Shown: positions 53,344-61,969 of the stretch, in pieces
Position numbering within the stretch: the stretch's first letter is position 1
Layout: the number at the start of each line of letters is the position of its first letter
From: Pseudophaeobacter sp. EL27
GTDB lineage: Bacteria > Pseudomonadota > Alphaproteobacteria > Rhodobacterales > Rhodobacteraceae
Direction: 5' to 3'
Length of the DNA: 64,000 nucleotides
Assembly (NCBI RefSeq): GCF_900313025.1
Contig: NZ_OMPQ01000011.1
Coordinates: 411,551 to 475,550, forward strand
Translations under genes and position numbers: made by a program
The notes under the pieces: generated by a model
Told to the model about the DNA's origin: nothing
The model's database searches: none
Seen by the model: the letters and a program-made list of their open reading frames with translations, nothing else

Positions 53344-54735
53344 ATGTCTGACACTCCTACCAATACATTCACCAATGGGCCCCTTGGCACCATTTACCTG
53401 AAGACCGCGTTACCGATCATATTTGTGATGGGGATGAATGGGGTTTTGTCGGTGGCTGATGCGCTGTTTCTGGGACACTACGTGGGCCCCAAGGCGCTGG
53501 CCGCTGTCACGCTGATGTTTCCGATCTACATGCTGATCGTGGCTCTTTCGACATTGGTCTCCAACGGCATGTCGAGTCTTCTGGCGCGATACCTCGGCGC
53601 TGGAGATATGCGGCGTGCCCGTGGTGTTTTCTCAGGTGCGCACGGAATGGCCCTCGTTTTGAGTGGCTGTCTGATCCTGCTCTTCCTGTTCTTGGGGCGG
53701 CCTGCAACCCTGCTGGCTGCAGGAGGGTCCGACGAACTCGCACAGATGGGGCTGATCTATCTGCAGGTCACAGTGTTCTGCTCTCCGCTGCTATTTGTCC
53801 TGTCGGTCAACTCTGATGTGCTGCGCAATGAAGGCCGCGTCGGCTTCATGGCGGCGATGAGTTTGCTGGTCTCGGTTGCAAATATCGGGTTCAACTATGT
53901 GCTGATTGCCCTGCTCGACATGGGCGTGGCGGGCTCTGCCTATGGCACCGCTGCGGCACAGGCTCTTGCGTTTGGCATCATTTTTGCCTTTCGGTTTTGT
54001 GGCAACACCGCGCTCCGCCCCTCAACCCTGTTGCAGAATTCCCTGTGGCGATACTGGGGGCAGATCCTGGTGTTGGGGGCACCGCAAAGTCTGAACTTCA
54101 TTGGCCTGGCACTTGGGTCTGCCGCGATTATCACGGCGCTGCAATGGGTTGGTCATCCGGGCTACGCAGACACGGTGTCCGCATATGGGATTATCACACG
54201 TGTCATCACCTTTGCCTTCCTGCCGCTTCTGGGTCTGTCGTTTGCCATGCAGTCGATCACCGGCAACAACTATGGTGCAGAGCTTTGGCAGAGGTCTGAC
54301 AAGAGCCTGCGGATCGCACTTTGGGTTGCCTTTGTCTATTGTGCAGTGGTGCAGGTCATTGTGATGAGTTTCCCCAGCCAGATCGCAGGTGCATTTGTTG
54401 AGGATCTGCGCGTCATAGCAGAGGTGGCGCGTATCTTGCCTATCATGACCTGTGTCTTCTTCCTCATGGGGCCATTGATGATGATCGCGAGCTATTTCCA
54501 GGCCATCGGGGCAGCGGCGAAGGCGGCAGTCTTGGGGCTGACCAAGGCCTATGCCTTTGCAATACCGCTGACCTTTCTGCTGCCTCTGTGGTTCGGTGAG
54601 ATGGGGGTCTGGTTTGCGGGGCCAGTGGCGGAAATACTGTTGCTCCTCTTGACGACTTTGGTGCTTGGGCAAGTGGCCAAGGACAAACGGCTAAAGTGGG
54701 GTGTCTTTCACATTGAAGGAGGATCTGCCCCATGA
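53344..54735 (+). CDS. MATE-family multidrug/metabolite exporter
   Basis: This 463-residue membrane protein has about twelve hydrophobic segments in two MatE domains. It starts with 'LPIIFVMGMNGVLSVADALFLGHYVGPKALAAVTLMFP', the usual first-helix signature, and repeats the pattern near residue 240 ('LVLGAPQSLNFIGLALGSAAIITALQWVG'). It should export cationic compounds using a Na+ or H+ gradient. It precedes the nor genes on the same strand but is separated by about 300 bases with a likely nor promoter. Confidence 0.92.
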   Translation: MSDTPTNTFTNGPLGTIYLKTALPIIFVMGMNGVLSVADALFLGHYVGPKALAAVTLMFPIYMLIVALSTLVSNGMSSLLARYLGAGDMRRARGVFSGAHGMALVLSGCLILLFLFLGRPATLLAAGGSDELAQMGLIYLQVTVFCSPLLFVLSVNSDVLRNEGRVGFMAAMSLLVSVANIGFNYVLIALLDMGVAGSAYGTAAAQALAFGIIFAFRFCGNTALRPSTLLQNSLWRYWGQILVLGAPQSLNFIGLALGSAAIITALQWVGHPGYADTVSAYGIITRVITFAFLPLLGLSFAMQSITGNNYGAELWQRSDKSLRIALWVAFVYCAVVQVIVMSFPSQIAGAFVEDLRVIAEVARILPIMTCVFFLMGPLMMIASYFQAIGAAAKAAVLGLTKAYAFAIPLTFLLPLWFGEMGVWFAGPVAEILLLLLTTLVLGQVAKDKRLKWGVFHIEGGSAP

Positions 54736-54958
54736 AGATCCCCCTTTCACCATTCCTTCAGACAAGGGAACAGGCCTAACCCCCTAAGATCAACGCGGTG
54801 AAATCTGCTTGGTGTGAAGGGTGGGTTTGGGCTGAGATCGGAGATTTGGCTCGTCCAGTGGTCCGGTTTCAGCCCAGATCTTCGTCTCCTCAGCAGGCAG
54901 GGGAGCTCATGGTTTCGGGCTGCCGAGTGACCGCTGAGGTTGGAAAACTGGCGCGACT

Positions 54959-54972
54959 TTGTGCGGCAACAA
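54959..54972 (+). promoter_or_regulatory. Candidate FNR/NnrR-type box upstream of norC
   Basis: TTGTG-CGGC-AACAA has the 5-4-5 layout of Crp/FNR-family sites and differs by one base from perfect dyad symmetry (CACAA expected). It lies 61 bases before the norC start. NnrR/DNR-type NO sensors control nor operons through such sites. No regulator gene is nearby. Confidence 0.45.
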
Positions 54973-54995
54973 ACTCTATTTCAAACGCGACCCTT

Positions 54996-55022
54996 AATCG
55001 TGGGGAACCCGAAACCACGATT
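54996..55022 (+). promoter_or_regulatory. Inverted repeat just before the norC start
   Basis: AATCGTGG (54996-55003) and CCACGATT (55015-55022) are perfect inverted repeats separated by 11 bases, ending 10 bases before the norC ATG. In mRNA they could form a hairpin beside a weak ribosome site. In DNA they could be an operator. Confidence 0.5.
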
Positions 55023-55032
55023 GGATTCCCAA

Positions 55033-55485
55033 ATGTCTGAAATCCTGACAAAGTCACGGGCCCGGAACATTTTCTACGGAGGATCGCTGTTCTTCGTCGC
55101 GATCTTTGGGGTCCTGTCCTTTCACAGCCATCGCTATGTGGTGAATACATCGACTGCCGGAATGCCCCTGACCGAAGCGGTTGTCCTGGGCAAGCATGTC
55201 TGGGAGCGACACAGCTGCATCAACTGCCACACGCTGCACGGCGAAGGCGCCTATTTTGCCCCTGAACTGGGCAATGTCATGTCCCGCTGGGGCACCTTGG
55301 ATGACCCTGAAACCGCCTATGAAATCCTGGACGGCTGGATGAAATCTCAGCCCAGCGGTGTCGAGGGGCGCCGCCAGATGCCCTATTTCGAGCTCACCGA
55401 GGAAGAAATGCGCGGCCTCGCAGAGTTTCTGCGCTGGGCCGACCAGACCGACACACAGGGCTGGCCGCCCAATGACGCGGGTTAA
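55033..55485 (+). CDS. norC: Nitric oxide reductase cytochrome c subunit
   Basis: This 150-residue membrane-anchored c-type cytochrome is the electron-entry subunit of cNOR, which reduces 2 NO to N2O. A single N-terminal membrane helix ('IFYGGSLFFVAIFGVLSFHSHRYV') is followed by the haem motif Cys62-x2-Cys65-His66 in 'HSCINCHTLHGEGAYFAPELG' and the axial methionine in 'RRQMPYFEL'. The length is exactly typical of NorC. I chose the ATG at 55033, since earlier in-frame starts precede the conserved N-terminus. norB follows 11 bases after the stop. Confidence 0.95.
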   Translation: MSEILTKSRARNIFYGGSLFFVAIFGVLSFHSHRYVVNTSTAGMPLTEAVVLGKHVWERHSCINCHTLHGEGAYFAPELGNVMSRWGTLDDPETAYEILDGWMKSQPSGVEGRRQMPYFELTEEEMRGLAEFLRWADQTDTQGWPPNDAG

Positions 55486-55496
55486 GGAGACAGGTT

Positions 55497-56867
55497 ATGA
55501 AGTATCAATCTCAAAAAGTGGCCTATGCCTATTTCCTGGTGGCGATGGCGCTCTTTGCCATTCAAGTTTTGGGAGGGCTGATCGCCGGCTGGATTTATGT
55601 ATCGCCTAATTTCCTGTCAGAGCTGCTGCCGTTCAACATCGTCCGCATGTTGCACACCAATGCGCTCGTCGTCTGGCTGTTGCTGGGCTTCTTTGGCGCG
55701 GCCTTCTACCTGATCCCCGAGGAAAGCGAGCGAGAGATCTATTCGGTCCCGCTGGCCTATCTGCAATTGCTGATCCTGGTGGTTGGCACCCTGGGGGCTG
55801 TACTCACCTATCTGTTCAATCCATTTCCAGGCAACTGGCTGTTGGGCATGCAGGGGCGTGAGTTCATCGAACAGCCCATGTGGGTGAAACTGGGCATTCT
55901 GGTTGCGGCGCTTATGTTCCTGTTCAATATCTCGATGACCGTTTTGGCCGGGCGTAAAACCGCCATCTCCAATGTGCTGTTGACCGGTCTGTGGCTGCTG
56001 TCACTGCTCTGGCTCTTTGCTTTGGTCAATCCTGACAACCTCAGCCTCGACAAAATGTACTGGTGGTTCGTGATCCATCTCTGGGTGGAAGCCACCTGGG
56101 AACTGGTGATGGCCTCAATCCTGGCCTTCCTGCTGCTGAAACTCACCGGGGTGGACCGCGAGATCGTTGAGAAGTGGCTCTATGTGATCGTCGCCACCGC
56201 GTTGTTCTCGGGCATCCTCGGCACCGGGCACCACTTCTACTGGATTGGCCTGCCGGGCTATTGGCAGTGGATTGGGTCGATCTTCTCGACACTGGAAGTC
56301 ATTCCCTTCTTCCTGATGATGAGCTTTGCCTTTGTCATGGTCTGGAAGGGCCGTCGCAATCATCCCAACAAGGCCGCGCTGTTGTGGTCGCTGGGCGCGT
56401 CGACTGTGGCTTTCTTTGGCGCTGGCGTCTGGGGCTTTTTGCACACGCTGCACGGGGTCAACTTTTATAGCCATGGCACCCAGATCACCGCAGCCCATGG
56501 TCACCTGGCCTTTTACGGCGCCTATGTTGCCACCAACCTGGCGGTCATGAGCTATGCCATCCCGCATCTGCGGGGCCGTGATCCCTACAATCAGGTGCTC
56601 AACATGGCCTCATTCTGGCTGATGACCGGCGGCATGGCCTTCATGACCTTTGTGCTGACCTTTGCGGGCACCATTCAGACCCATATGCAGCGGGTTCTGG
56701 GCGAGGGTTTCATGGAGGTCCAAGAGGGGCTCAGCCTGTTCTACATGATGCGCTTTGGCTCTGGCCTGGCCGTGGTGATCGGCGCGCTATTGTTCATCTA
56801 CGCGATGATGGTTCCCCGCCGCGAGCTCTTCGTGCGTGACGCCAAAACCGCCCAAGTTGGAGAATGA
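55497..56867 (+). CDS. norB: Nitric oxide reductase catalytic subunit
   Basis: This 456-residue haem-copper-family subunit has about twelve membrane helices and holds haem b and the haem b3/non-haem iron site. Key residues are the first haem-b His in 'RMLHTNALVVW', His and the iron-ligand Glu in 'IHLWVEATWELVM', the His pair in 'GTGHHFYWIG', and His residues in 'ITAAHGHLAFYGAY'. The short length without an N-terminal extension marks the cytochrome-c-dependent cNOR rather than the quinol qNOR. A GGAG ribosome site lies upstream. Confidence 0.97.
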   Translation: MKYQSQKVAYAYFLVAMALFAIQVLGGLIAGWIYVSPNFLSELLPFNIVRMLHTNALVVWLLLGFFGAAFYLIPEESEREIYSVPLAYLQLLILVVGTLGAVLTYLFNPFPGNWLLGMQGREFIEQPMWVKLGILVAALMFLFNISMTVLAGRKTAISNVLLTGLWLLSLLWLFALVNPDNLSLDKMYWWFVIHLWVEATWELVMASILAFLLLKLTGVDREIVEKWLYVIVATALFSGILGTGHHFYWIGLPGYWQWIGSIFSTLEVIPFFLMMSFAFVMVWKGRRNHPNKAALLWSLGASTVAFFGAGVWGFLHTLHGVNFYSHGTQITAAHGHLAFYGAYVATNLAVMSYAIPHLRGRDPYNQVLNMASFWLMTGGMAFMTFVLTFAGTIQTHMQRVLGEGFMEVQEGLSLFYMMRFGSGLAVVIGALLFIYAMMVPRRELFVRDAKTAQVGE

Positions 56868-56869
56868 AC

Positions 56870-57667
56870 ATGAACGCCCAAGTCAGCGATTTCGAGGTGC
56901 CATTCTACCAGCCAGTTGGCAATGAATGTGCGCTATTTGAAACTGCTCAAAACAATGGTTTGCCCCTTCTTCTGAAGGGGCCAACCGGCTGCGGGAAAAC
57001 CCGCTTTGTCGAACATATGGCGGCCCGCACAGGGCGTAAGCTCTACACCGTGGCCTGCCATGACGATCTGTCGGCGGCGGATCTCATTGGCCGCTACCTG
57101 CTGCGGGGCGGCGAAACCGAATGGGTGGATGGCCCCTTGACCCGCGCGGTGCGCGAAGGCGCGATCTGTTACTTGGATGAGGTGGTCGAGGCCCGCAAGG
57201 ATGTCACCGTCGTTCTGCATCCTCTGACCGATAATCGCCGCACGCTGATGTTGGATCGCACCGGCGAAGAACTGGTCGCCCCCAAGGGCTTCATGTTGGT
57301 TGCCAGCTATAATCCAGGTTATCAAAACGTGCTCAAACGGATGAAACCCTCCACCCGGCAGCGGTTTTTGTCGGCCTCGTTTGATTTCCCTGAGGCCAGC
57401 ATCGAAATCGAGGTTGTCACCCAGGAAAGCGGGTTGGGCCGGGAGCGCGTCGCCCCCCTGATCCGATTGGCCGGGCATATCCGGGCGCTGTCCGGTATGG
57501 ATCTGGAGGAAGGCGTGTCAACGCGTCTTCTGATCTATGCTGCCCAGCTGATCGCAGGCGGCATGCCAATTGATCAAGCCCTGCAGGCGGCCATCGTCGA
57601 GCCCTTGACCGATGAGGCAGATGTTCAGACCGCGCTACGTGATCTGATCGCTGTCGTTTACGGGTAA
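56870..57667 (+). CDS. norQ: NorQ MoxR-type AAA+ ATPase
   Basis: This 265-residue CbbQ/NirQ/NorQ AAA+ protein works with NorD to insert the non-haem iron into NorB. Walker A is 'LLLKGPTGCGKTRFVEHMA', Walker B is 'AICYLDEVVEARKDV', and the C-terminal part is 'GVSTRLLIYAAQLIAGG'. The ATG at 56870 has GGAG at 7 bases. The ATG at 56864, which overlaps the norB stop, is too close to that site. norD follows 6 bases after the stop. Confidence 0.94.
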   Translation: MNAQVSDFEVPFYQPVGNECALFETAQNNGLPLLLKGPTGCGKTRFVEHMAARTGRKLYTVACHDDLSAADLIGRYLLRGGETEWVDGPLTRAVREGAICYLDEVVEARKDVTVVLHPLTDNRRTLMLDRTGEELVAPKGFMLVASYNPGYQNVLKRMKPSTRQRFLSASFDFPEASIEIEVVTQESGLGRERVAPLIRLAGHIRALSGMDLEEGVSTRLLIYAAQLIAGGMPIDQALQAAIVEPLTDEADVQTALRDLIAVVYG

Positions 57668-57673
57668 CGCGCC

Positions 57674-59584
57674 ATGGCTGCTTTGCACCCCCTTGATCTG
57701 ATGGATCCCGAAGAAGCTGTGGGCAACATCTGGCATGACTACGCAACCAAGATTGGGGCGCAGCCAAGCTTTCCTGAGGCCGCGGTTGCCCTACCCGAGG
57801 TGCGTGGCAGTCTGGTGCTGTTGTTTCGCGCCCTTGGGGGGGCTGCCTCTGTTGAGCTGGCCGAGGCGCCGCAGATACGGTCACATCATCGTCAGGGGGT
57901 GCAGCGCAAACTGGGCAACCGGGGGGAGCTGATGTTCCTGCCGAGTTATGATGGCGAGCGTCTGTGCCTGCCGCTCAGCTTTGACGTCTTTCCGGAAAAG
58001 ACGCTGAACCAAGCCGCCTATTTCTGGCTGGTCGCCCTTGCGGCAATGCAGCCCGCACTGCCACCGGCTGAGGGCTGCGGTTGTATCAAGGATCGCGCCC
58101 AGATCGAGGCCATGGCGCAGGCCTCTGATCTTGCCTTTCAACGCTGCCCCGGCCTGCGCGGTGCCTATCAGCGCATGTGCAGTTTTATCTTGGCAACCCG
58201 CCCCAAGCTGATGTTGCCCCGCGAGGAGGCGCGGCTCGAGCAGGCGATTCTGGACCAGCTCAACAGCCCAGACGCCAGCCCCGTTGCCCTGCCGGAACAG
58301 CGACAGGCCCCCAAGAGCTATCTGCCTTTTACCCCGGTGCCGATCTGGCTCACGCTGAGCGTGCCGCAGTCCGGCACAAAAGCGGAGGAAGAGGAGGAGG
58401 CAGACAACCTGCCGCCAGCCCCAGCTGCCGCGACCACCAATCGCAAAATGGCCGCGCGTGAAGATCGCGATGAGGCAAATCGCAAAGACAGCCTGATCAT
58501 CCACCGCTTTGAATCCATCCTGTCCTGGGTGGAGAGCATGAACCTCAACCGCTCCATTGATAACGACGAAGACGAAAACGCCCAAAAGGCTGCGGATGAT
58601 CAGGACAAGATCATTCTGTCGCGCCACAAGGATAAAAAAACAGCCACCCGGCTGCGGCTGCATCTGGATCTGGCCCCGGCGGATGCCGAGCACGAACGAC
58701 TTGCCGGTGTGTTCACCTACCCAGAGTGGGACCATCGCAAGCGCAGCTATTTGCAGGATCACACCAGGGTTCTGGACACCGAGGCCGACACCGACGCGCC
58801 CCAGACCCTGATCCCTGATCCGAGACAATTGCGCGCCGTGCGCCGCCAGTTCGAAGCCCTGCATCCGCGTCGGGTGATGCGGCCACGTCAGATCGAAGGC
58901 AGCGAGCTGGACTTGGACGCCTTGATCACCGCACGGGTGGATTTGCAGGCGGATGGCACCTCCAGCGACCGCATTTACCAAAGCCTGCGCCAGATTGATC
59001 GTGACCTCTCCGTCTGCTTCCTGCTCGACACCTCGCGATCCACAGAAGCTTCGGTTGGGGACAGCACCGTGTTGGATATAGCCCGCGAAAGCCTGGTTGC
59101 TCTTGCCGGTGGCATTGATGCCAGTAGTGATCGGTTGGGCATTTGGGGCTTTTCCTCATTGCGCCGCGACCGGGTGTTTTTGAAGAAATGCAAAGGTTTC
59201 GACGCGCCAATGTCGTCAGAGGTGACACAGCGAATTTGTGGCCTCACCCCCTGTCACTATACCCGACTGGGGGCCGCCATTCGCCATGCCACCGCACAGC
59301 TGGAGCAGGAAAGCGCGGCGCGAAAACTTCTGCTGGTGCTTACTGATGGCAAACCCAATGATCTGGACCACTACGAGGGCATCCATGGCATTGAGGACAG
59401 CCATATGGCGGTGCGCGAGGCCCGACGCATGGGCCACACGGTGCATGGCATTGTCATCGACCAGGACGGCCAGGACTGGTTTGCCCGTATCTTTGGCCGG
59501 GCGGGCTTTACCCTGCTGCCGGACCCGACGCGCTTGACCCGTGCATTGCCACAAATCTACCGATCCCTGACCCAGGAGACCTGA
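57674..59584 (+). CDS. norD: NorD von Willebrand A-domain protein
   Basis: This 636-residue cytoplasmic partner of NorQ has an N-terminal helical region with a Cys pair ('EGCGCIKD') and an acidic middle ('EEEEEADNLPPAPAA', 'DNDEDENAQKAADDQD'). A C-terminal VWA domain has the MIDAS motif Asp-x-Ser-x-Ser in 'VCFLLDTSRSTEASVGD' and the later 'VLTDGKPNDLDHYEGIHGIEDSHMAV'. The NorQ ring plus NorD VWA protein is needed to make active NO reductase. It is followed one base later by a small membrane-protein gene. Confidence 0.95.
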   Translation: MAALHPLDLMDPEEAVGNIWHDYATKIGAQPSFPEAAVALPEVRGSLVLLFRALGGAASVELAEAPQIRSHHRQGVQRKLGNRGELMFLPSYDGERLCLPLSFDVFPEKTLNQAAYFWLVALAAMQPALPPAEGCGCIKDRAQIEAMAQASDLAFQRCPGLRGAYQRMCSFILATRPKLMLPREEARLEQAILDQLNSPDASPVALPEQRQAPKSYLPFTPVPIWLTLSVPQSGTKAEEEEEADNLPPAPAAATTNRKMAAREDRDEANRKDSLIIHRFESILSWVESMNLNRSIDNDEDENAQKAADDQDKIILSRHKDKKTATRLRLHLDLAPADAEHERLAGVFTYPEWDHRKRSYLQDHTRVLDTEADTDAPQTLIPDPRQLRAVRRQFEALHPRRVMRPRQIEGSELDLDALITARVDLQADGTSSDRIYQSLRQIDRDLSVCFLLDTSRSTEASVGDSTVLDIARESLVALAGGIDASSDRLGIWGFSSLRRDRVFLKKCKGFDAPMSSEVTQRICGLTPCHYTRLGAAIRHATAQLEQESAARKLLLVLTDGKPNDLDHYEGIHGIEDSHMAVREARRMGHTVHGIVIDQDGQDWFARIFGRAGFTLLPDPTRLTRALPQIYRSLTQET

Positions 59585-59585
59585 C

Positions 59586-59765
59586 ATGAAACGCATTTTT
59601 TTCGCGATGCCCTTGGTATTTCTGCCTGCCACTGTTTGGGCAACCAGTTTTGACCGCCCCATCCCGCAGTCCCAAAGTGCCACTGCCGAGTTCTGGTTCT
59701 TTCTTGCATCCCTGACCTTGATCGCGGCGCTGGGCGCAGTTGGATGGCTGGTGAGCAAACGATGA
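59586..59765 (+). CDS. Small nor-operon membrane protein (59 residues)
   Basis: A 59-codon gene begins one base after the norD stop and overlaps the next ATG by 4 bases (ATGA). It encodes a basic start, a signal-like hydrophobic run ending 'PATVWATSFDRP', then a second hydrophobic helix ('FWFFLASLTLIAALGAVGWLV') and a basic end. The topology is one or two helices with a short periplasmic loop. Position recalls the small extra genes (norEF or nnrTU) after norD in Paracoccus and Rhodobacter, but I cannot assign it to either. Confidence 0.75.
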   Translation: MKRIFFAMPLVFLPATVWATSFDRPIPQSQSATAEFWFFLASLTLIAALGAVGWLVSKR

Positions 59766-59977
59766 AACAGCCCTGGGGCAAGGCGCGGCTGACGTTGGTT
59801 CTGTACCCGTTTGGCGCAGGGGCAGCGGCGGTCAATGTATTTTTTGCCTCTCTGATCACTTCGTGGATTGGCTGGTCGGTGCTGTCCCCCGTGCAGTCGC
59901 TCGGCCTTGGCCTAGTGCTGGGGGCGCCGCTAACCTTTGCCTTTGCGCGTCACATCCACAAACTGATGCAGAGCTAA
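59762..59977 (+). CDS. Small nor-operon membrane protein (71 residues)
   Basis: A 71-residue protein has two hydrophobic helices ('LTLVLYPFGAGAAAVNVFFASLITSWIG' and 'SLGLGLVLGAPLTFAFARHIHKL') and ends with basic residues including two histidines. It is translationally coupled to the 59-codon gene. As the last gene of the norCBQD run, it is a candidate accessory factor for NO reductase assembly or NO protection. No family assignment is made. Confidence 0.78.
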   Translation: MKQPWGKARLTLVLYPFGAGAAAVNVFFASLITSWIGWSVLSPVQSLGLGLVLGAPLTFAFARHIHKLMQS

Positions 59978-60037
59978 CAAACCCCGATGCCCTGTTTGGC
60001 GCACCGGTGAGACGCGGCGACCAAGCGACTCTCACAG

Positions 60038-61222
60038 CTAGTTGCTCCGGTAAACAAAGGACATCCTGCGCGGGGCCCCTTTGGGTGGCGGTGGGAACGG
60101 CGCTGCACTTTGGACCTGTCTCCTGGCGGCACGGGCGAGCTCTTTTGTGCCCGTGTTGCTGGTGATGTCGACCCTGGCCAGCGAGCCATCAGGATTGATC
60201 TCAAACACCACACGGACGGTGCCTGGAATCGAAACTTGGGCAGAGGGGGCCCGATTGAGATGAAGCAAAACCCGGCCAGCATAGTTGGTGGTTTTAGAAT
60301 TTCCGGTCGCACGAGAACCCAGCAGGCCAAAGCCTTCCGCTTGTGAGCCACCGCTTTGCCCGGCAAAAGGATTGCCTTGGCCGTTTTGATAGGCACTCAA
60401 AGGGGATTGAAACGGAGGTGGAGACAGAAGGGAGCTCAGCGCAGTTGTATCCTCTCTCTGCCCTGTGGCCGCGACCTCGGATCGGCGGGGCGGTGGCTTT
60501 GGACGCAGCGAGGTGGCAACGGCCAGATCGGAAACAGCTGTTTCTGCTGCGGCGTTTTCGGGGGTAGGCTCCTCTGTTATGGGGGCGTCCAGAGCCTCCA
60601 GTGTTTCGGGCGGTAACAGCGCGTCCGGCAACGGAACGGTAGGAACCTCAGAGGGCACAGGGGAGGGGGCAACAGCTACGCTGGGCGTGACGGGAGCTGA
60701 CGAGGTGACTGGCGGTGTCGAGTTTGGGGTGACGGGTGGCTGCACTGTGGTCTCGGGGACGGTCGGCTCTACCGGTTCCTGTTTGGCAAGGCTTTCCTGT
60801 TCGCCGCCCGAGGCGGCTCCAGAGGGCTCTACTGCCTGGGGTTCAACGATCTGGCCCGGCGCAGCCTCGCTTGATCCGGCGGCTCTTGGCGTCACCTCTT
60901 GTGCGGTGCCTGTGTCCGGTGAATAGGTGTCCTGAGGGGTCTCAGCAGCCACAAGCGCCTCGCTGGTCGGCGTTTCTGCACTCTCTGGCTCCGGCACAGT
61001 GGCGTTGTCCAATTCCGGCGCAGGAGTCGTTTCTTGCGGGGCCGCATCAGACAAAGGTTCAGCAAGATCTTCAAAGGCATTGTCGAGAGTGACTACATTC
61101 TCGGAGCCCTCGCCAGCAGACTGCTTTGGCTGATCAAAGCCGATCACGTTCAATCCGACCATATGCAGCAACAGCGACAGCACAATGGCGGCAACCGCGA
61201 TACCTGTAGAGGCTTTGATCAT
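60038..61222 (-). CDS. tonB: TonB-like energy-transducing protein
   Basis: This 394-residue protein has one N-terminal membrane helix ('GIAVAAIVLSLLLHMVGLNVIGF'), a very long Pro/Glu/Ala/Thr-rich periplasmic linker (about 30-290), and a C-terminal TonB domain ('TNYAGRVLLHLNRAPSAQVSIPGTVRVVFEINPDGSLARVDITSNTGTKELARAARRQVQSA'). It transmits proton-motive energy from ExbBD to outer-membrane receptors or a similar target. The linker is longer than in most TonBs. It overlaps the upstream exbD by 4 bases. No TonB-dependent receptor is in the window. Confidence 0.88.
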   Translation of the reverse strand: MIKASTGIAVAAIVLSLLLHMVGLNVIGFDQPKQSAGEGSENVVTLDNAFEDLAEPLSDAAPQETTPAPELDNATVPEPESAETPTSEALVAAETPQDTYSPDTGTAQEVTPRAAGSSEAAPGQIVEPQAVEPSGAASGGEQESLAKQEPVEPTVPETTVQPPVTPNSTPPVTSSAPVTPSVAVAPSPVPSEVPTVPLPDALLPPETLEALDAPITEEPTPENAAAETAVSDLAVATSLRPKPPPRRSEVAATGQREDTTALSSLLSPPPFQSPLSAYQNGQGNPFAGQSGGSQAEGFGLLGSRATGNSKTTNYAGRVLLHLNRAPSAQVSIPGTVRVVFEINPDGSLARVDITSNTGTKELARAARRQVQSAAPFPPPPKGAPRRMSFVYRSN

Positions 61223-61596
61223 TCCAGCGACCGCACAGTGACGAGGAAGACACCTGGAGCGCCCAGCCGGCGCAGCGCTCCGGTAATCTCTATGAGCCGG
61301 GACCCTGGGACCGCGCGGTCAGGAACAATGCGCACTGGCTTTGCCCCATGGGCGGCCATGTATGTTTCGGGATCGGTCAATCTGCCCTGAAAACGCAAAG
61401 TGCCGTCTTTGTGAAGCACCAGCGCATCTGGCGGCTCGCGCCCTTCGAGACCAGAGGTTTCCACCAGTTCCAAACTGCTGTCGAGCGGCGGCGCAATTGT
61501 GCCCGCGATCAGGAAAAAGATCAGCATCAGGAAGACTACGTTGATCAGTGTGATCGTCGAGTCGCGTTTCCTGCGCGTGCGGGGGCGTCTGATCAT
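61219..61596 (-). CDS. exbD: ExbD/TolR-type protein 2
   Basis: This 125-residue protein has a single membrane helix ('STITLINVVFLMLIFFLIAGTI') and a periplasmic ExbD domain. The proton-path aspartate usually found near the start of the ExbD helix is not present: the segment reads 'TLINVVFLMLIFFLI', with Asn where Asp is common ('LIDVVF'). The other exbD at 61601 keeps it. This copy may therefore be a structural partner rather than a full proton channel subunit. Confidence 0.85.
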   Translation of the reverse strand: MIRRPRTRRKRDSTITLINVVFLMLIFFLIAGTIAPPLDSSLELVETSGLEGREPPDALVLHKDGTLRFQGRLTDPETYMAAHGAKPVRIVPDRAVPGSRLIEITGALRRLGAPGVFLVTVRSLE

Positions 61597-61600
61597 AGTG

Positions 61601-61969
61601 TCACTCCAGCACCAATACGGTCAGCCCTTCGCGGCCCCGCAGATGCACCAGGAAATCCACCACCCTCTGCGCTGTGGTGTCAGCATCCAGACTAACAAGC
61701 ACCTGCCCGGTCTCGAGCTGTGAGGTCAGTTCCTCCAGGGAGACCGATGCGCCATTCAAGGTTAAACGCGCAGCTCCCAGCTGCACAAAGGCCTTTTGAT
61801 CGGATTGGGTTTGAGGCGCGGAGGCCCCGGCAGTCGCCTGACCCAGCTCGATTTCACCAAAGGTCGAAAAGGTCGAGGTCAACATGAAGAACAGCAACAA
61901 CAAAAAGATCACATCGATGAGCGGGGTCATCGACAAGGCCCGTCGGACAAAGGGGGTGCGGTTACGCAT
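61601..61969 (-). CDS. exbD: ExbD/TolR-type protein 1
   Basis: This 122-residue protein has the conserved membrane helix with the proton-path aspartate ('SMTPLIDVIFLLLLFFMLTSTF') and a periplasmic domain ending 'GREGLTVLVLE'. I set the start at 61969 ('MRNRTPFVRRALSM'), which overlaps the exbB stop by 8 bases. The longer frame to 62110 runs antisense-like through exbB. It is followed 4 bases later by the second exbD. Confidence 0.88.
   Translation of the reverse strand: MRNRTPFVRRALSMTPLIDVIFLLLLFFMLTSTFSTFGEIELGQATAGASAPQTQSDQKAFVQLGAARLTLNGASVSLEELTSQLETGQVLVSLDADTTAQRVVDFLVHLRGREGLTVLVLE

Noticed and set aside
54798..55040. 80-codon plus-strand frame before norC
   Set aside because: It overlaps the probable nor promoter elements and the norC start, and has no protein-like pattern.
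57881..58981. 366-codon antisense frame in norD
   Set aside because: norD is intact with its VWA motif on the plus strand. The antisense frame lacks features.
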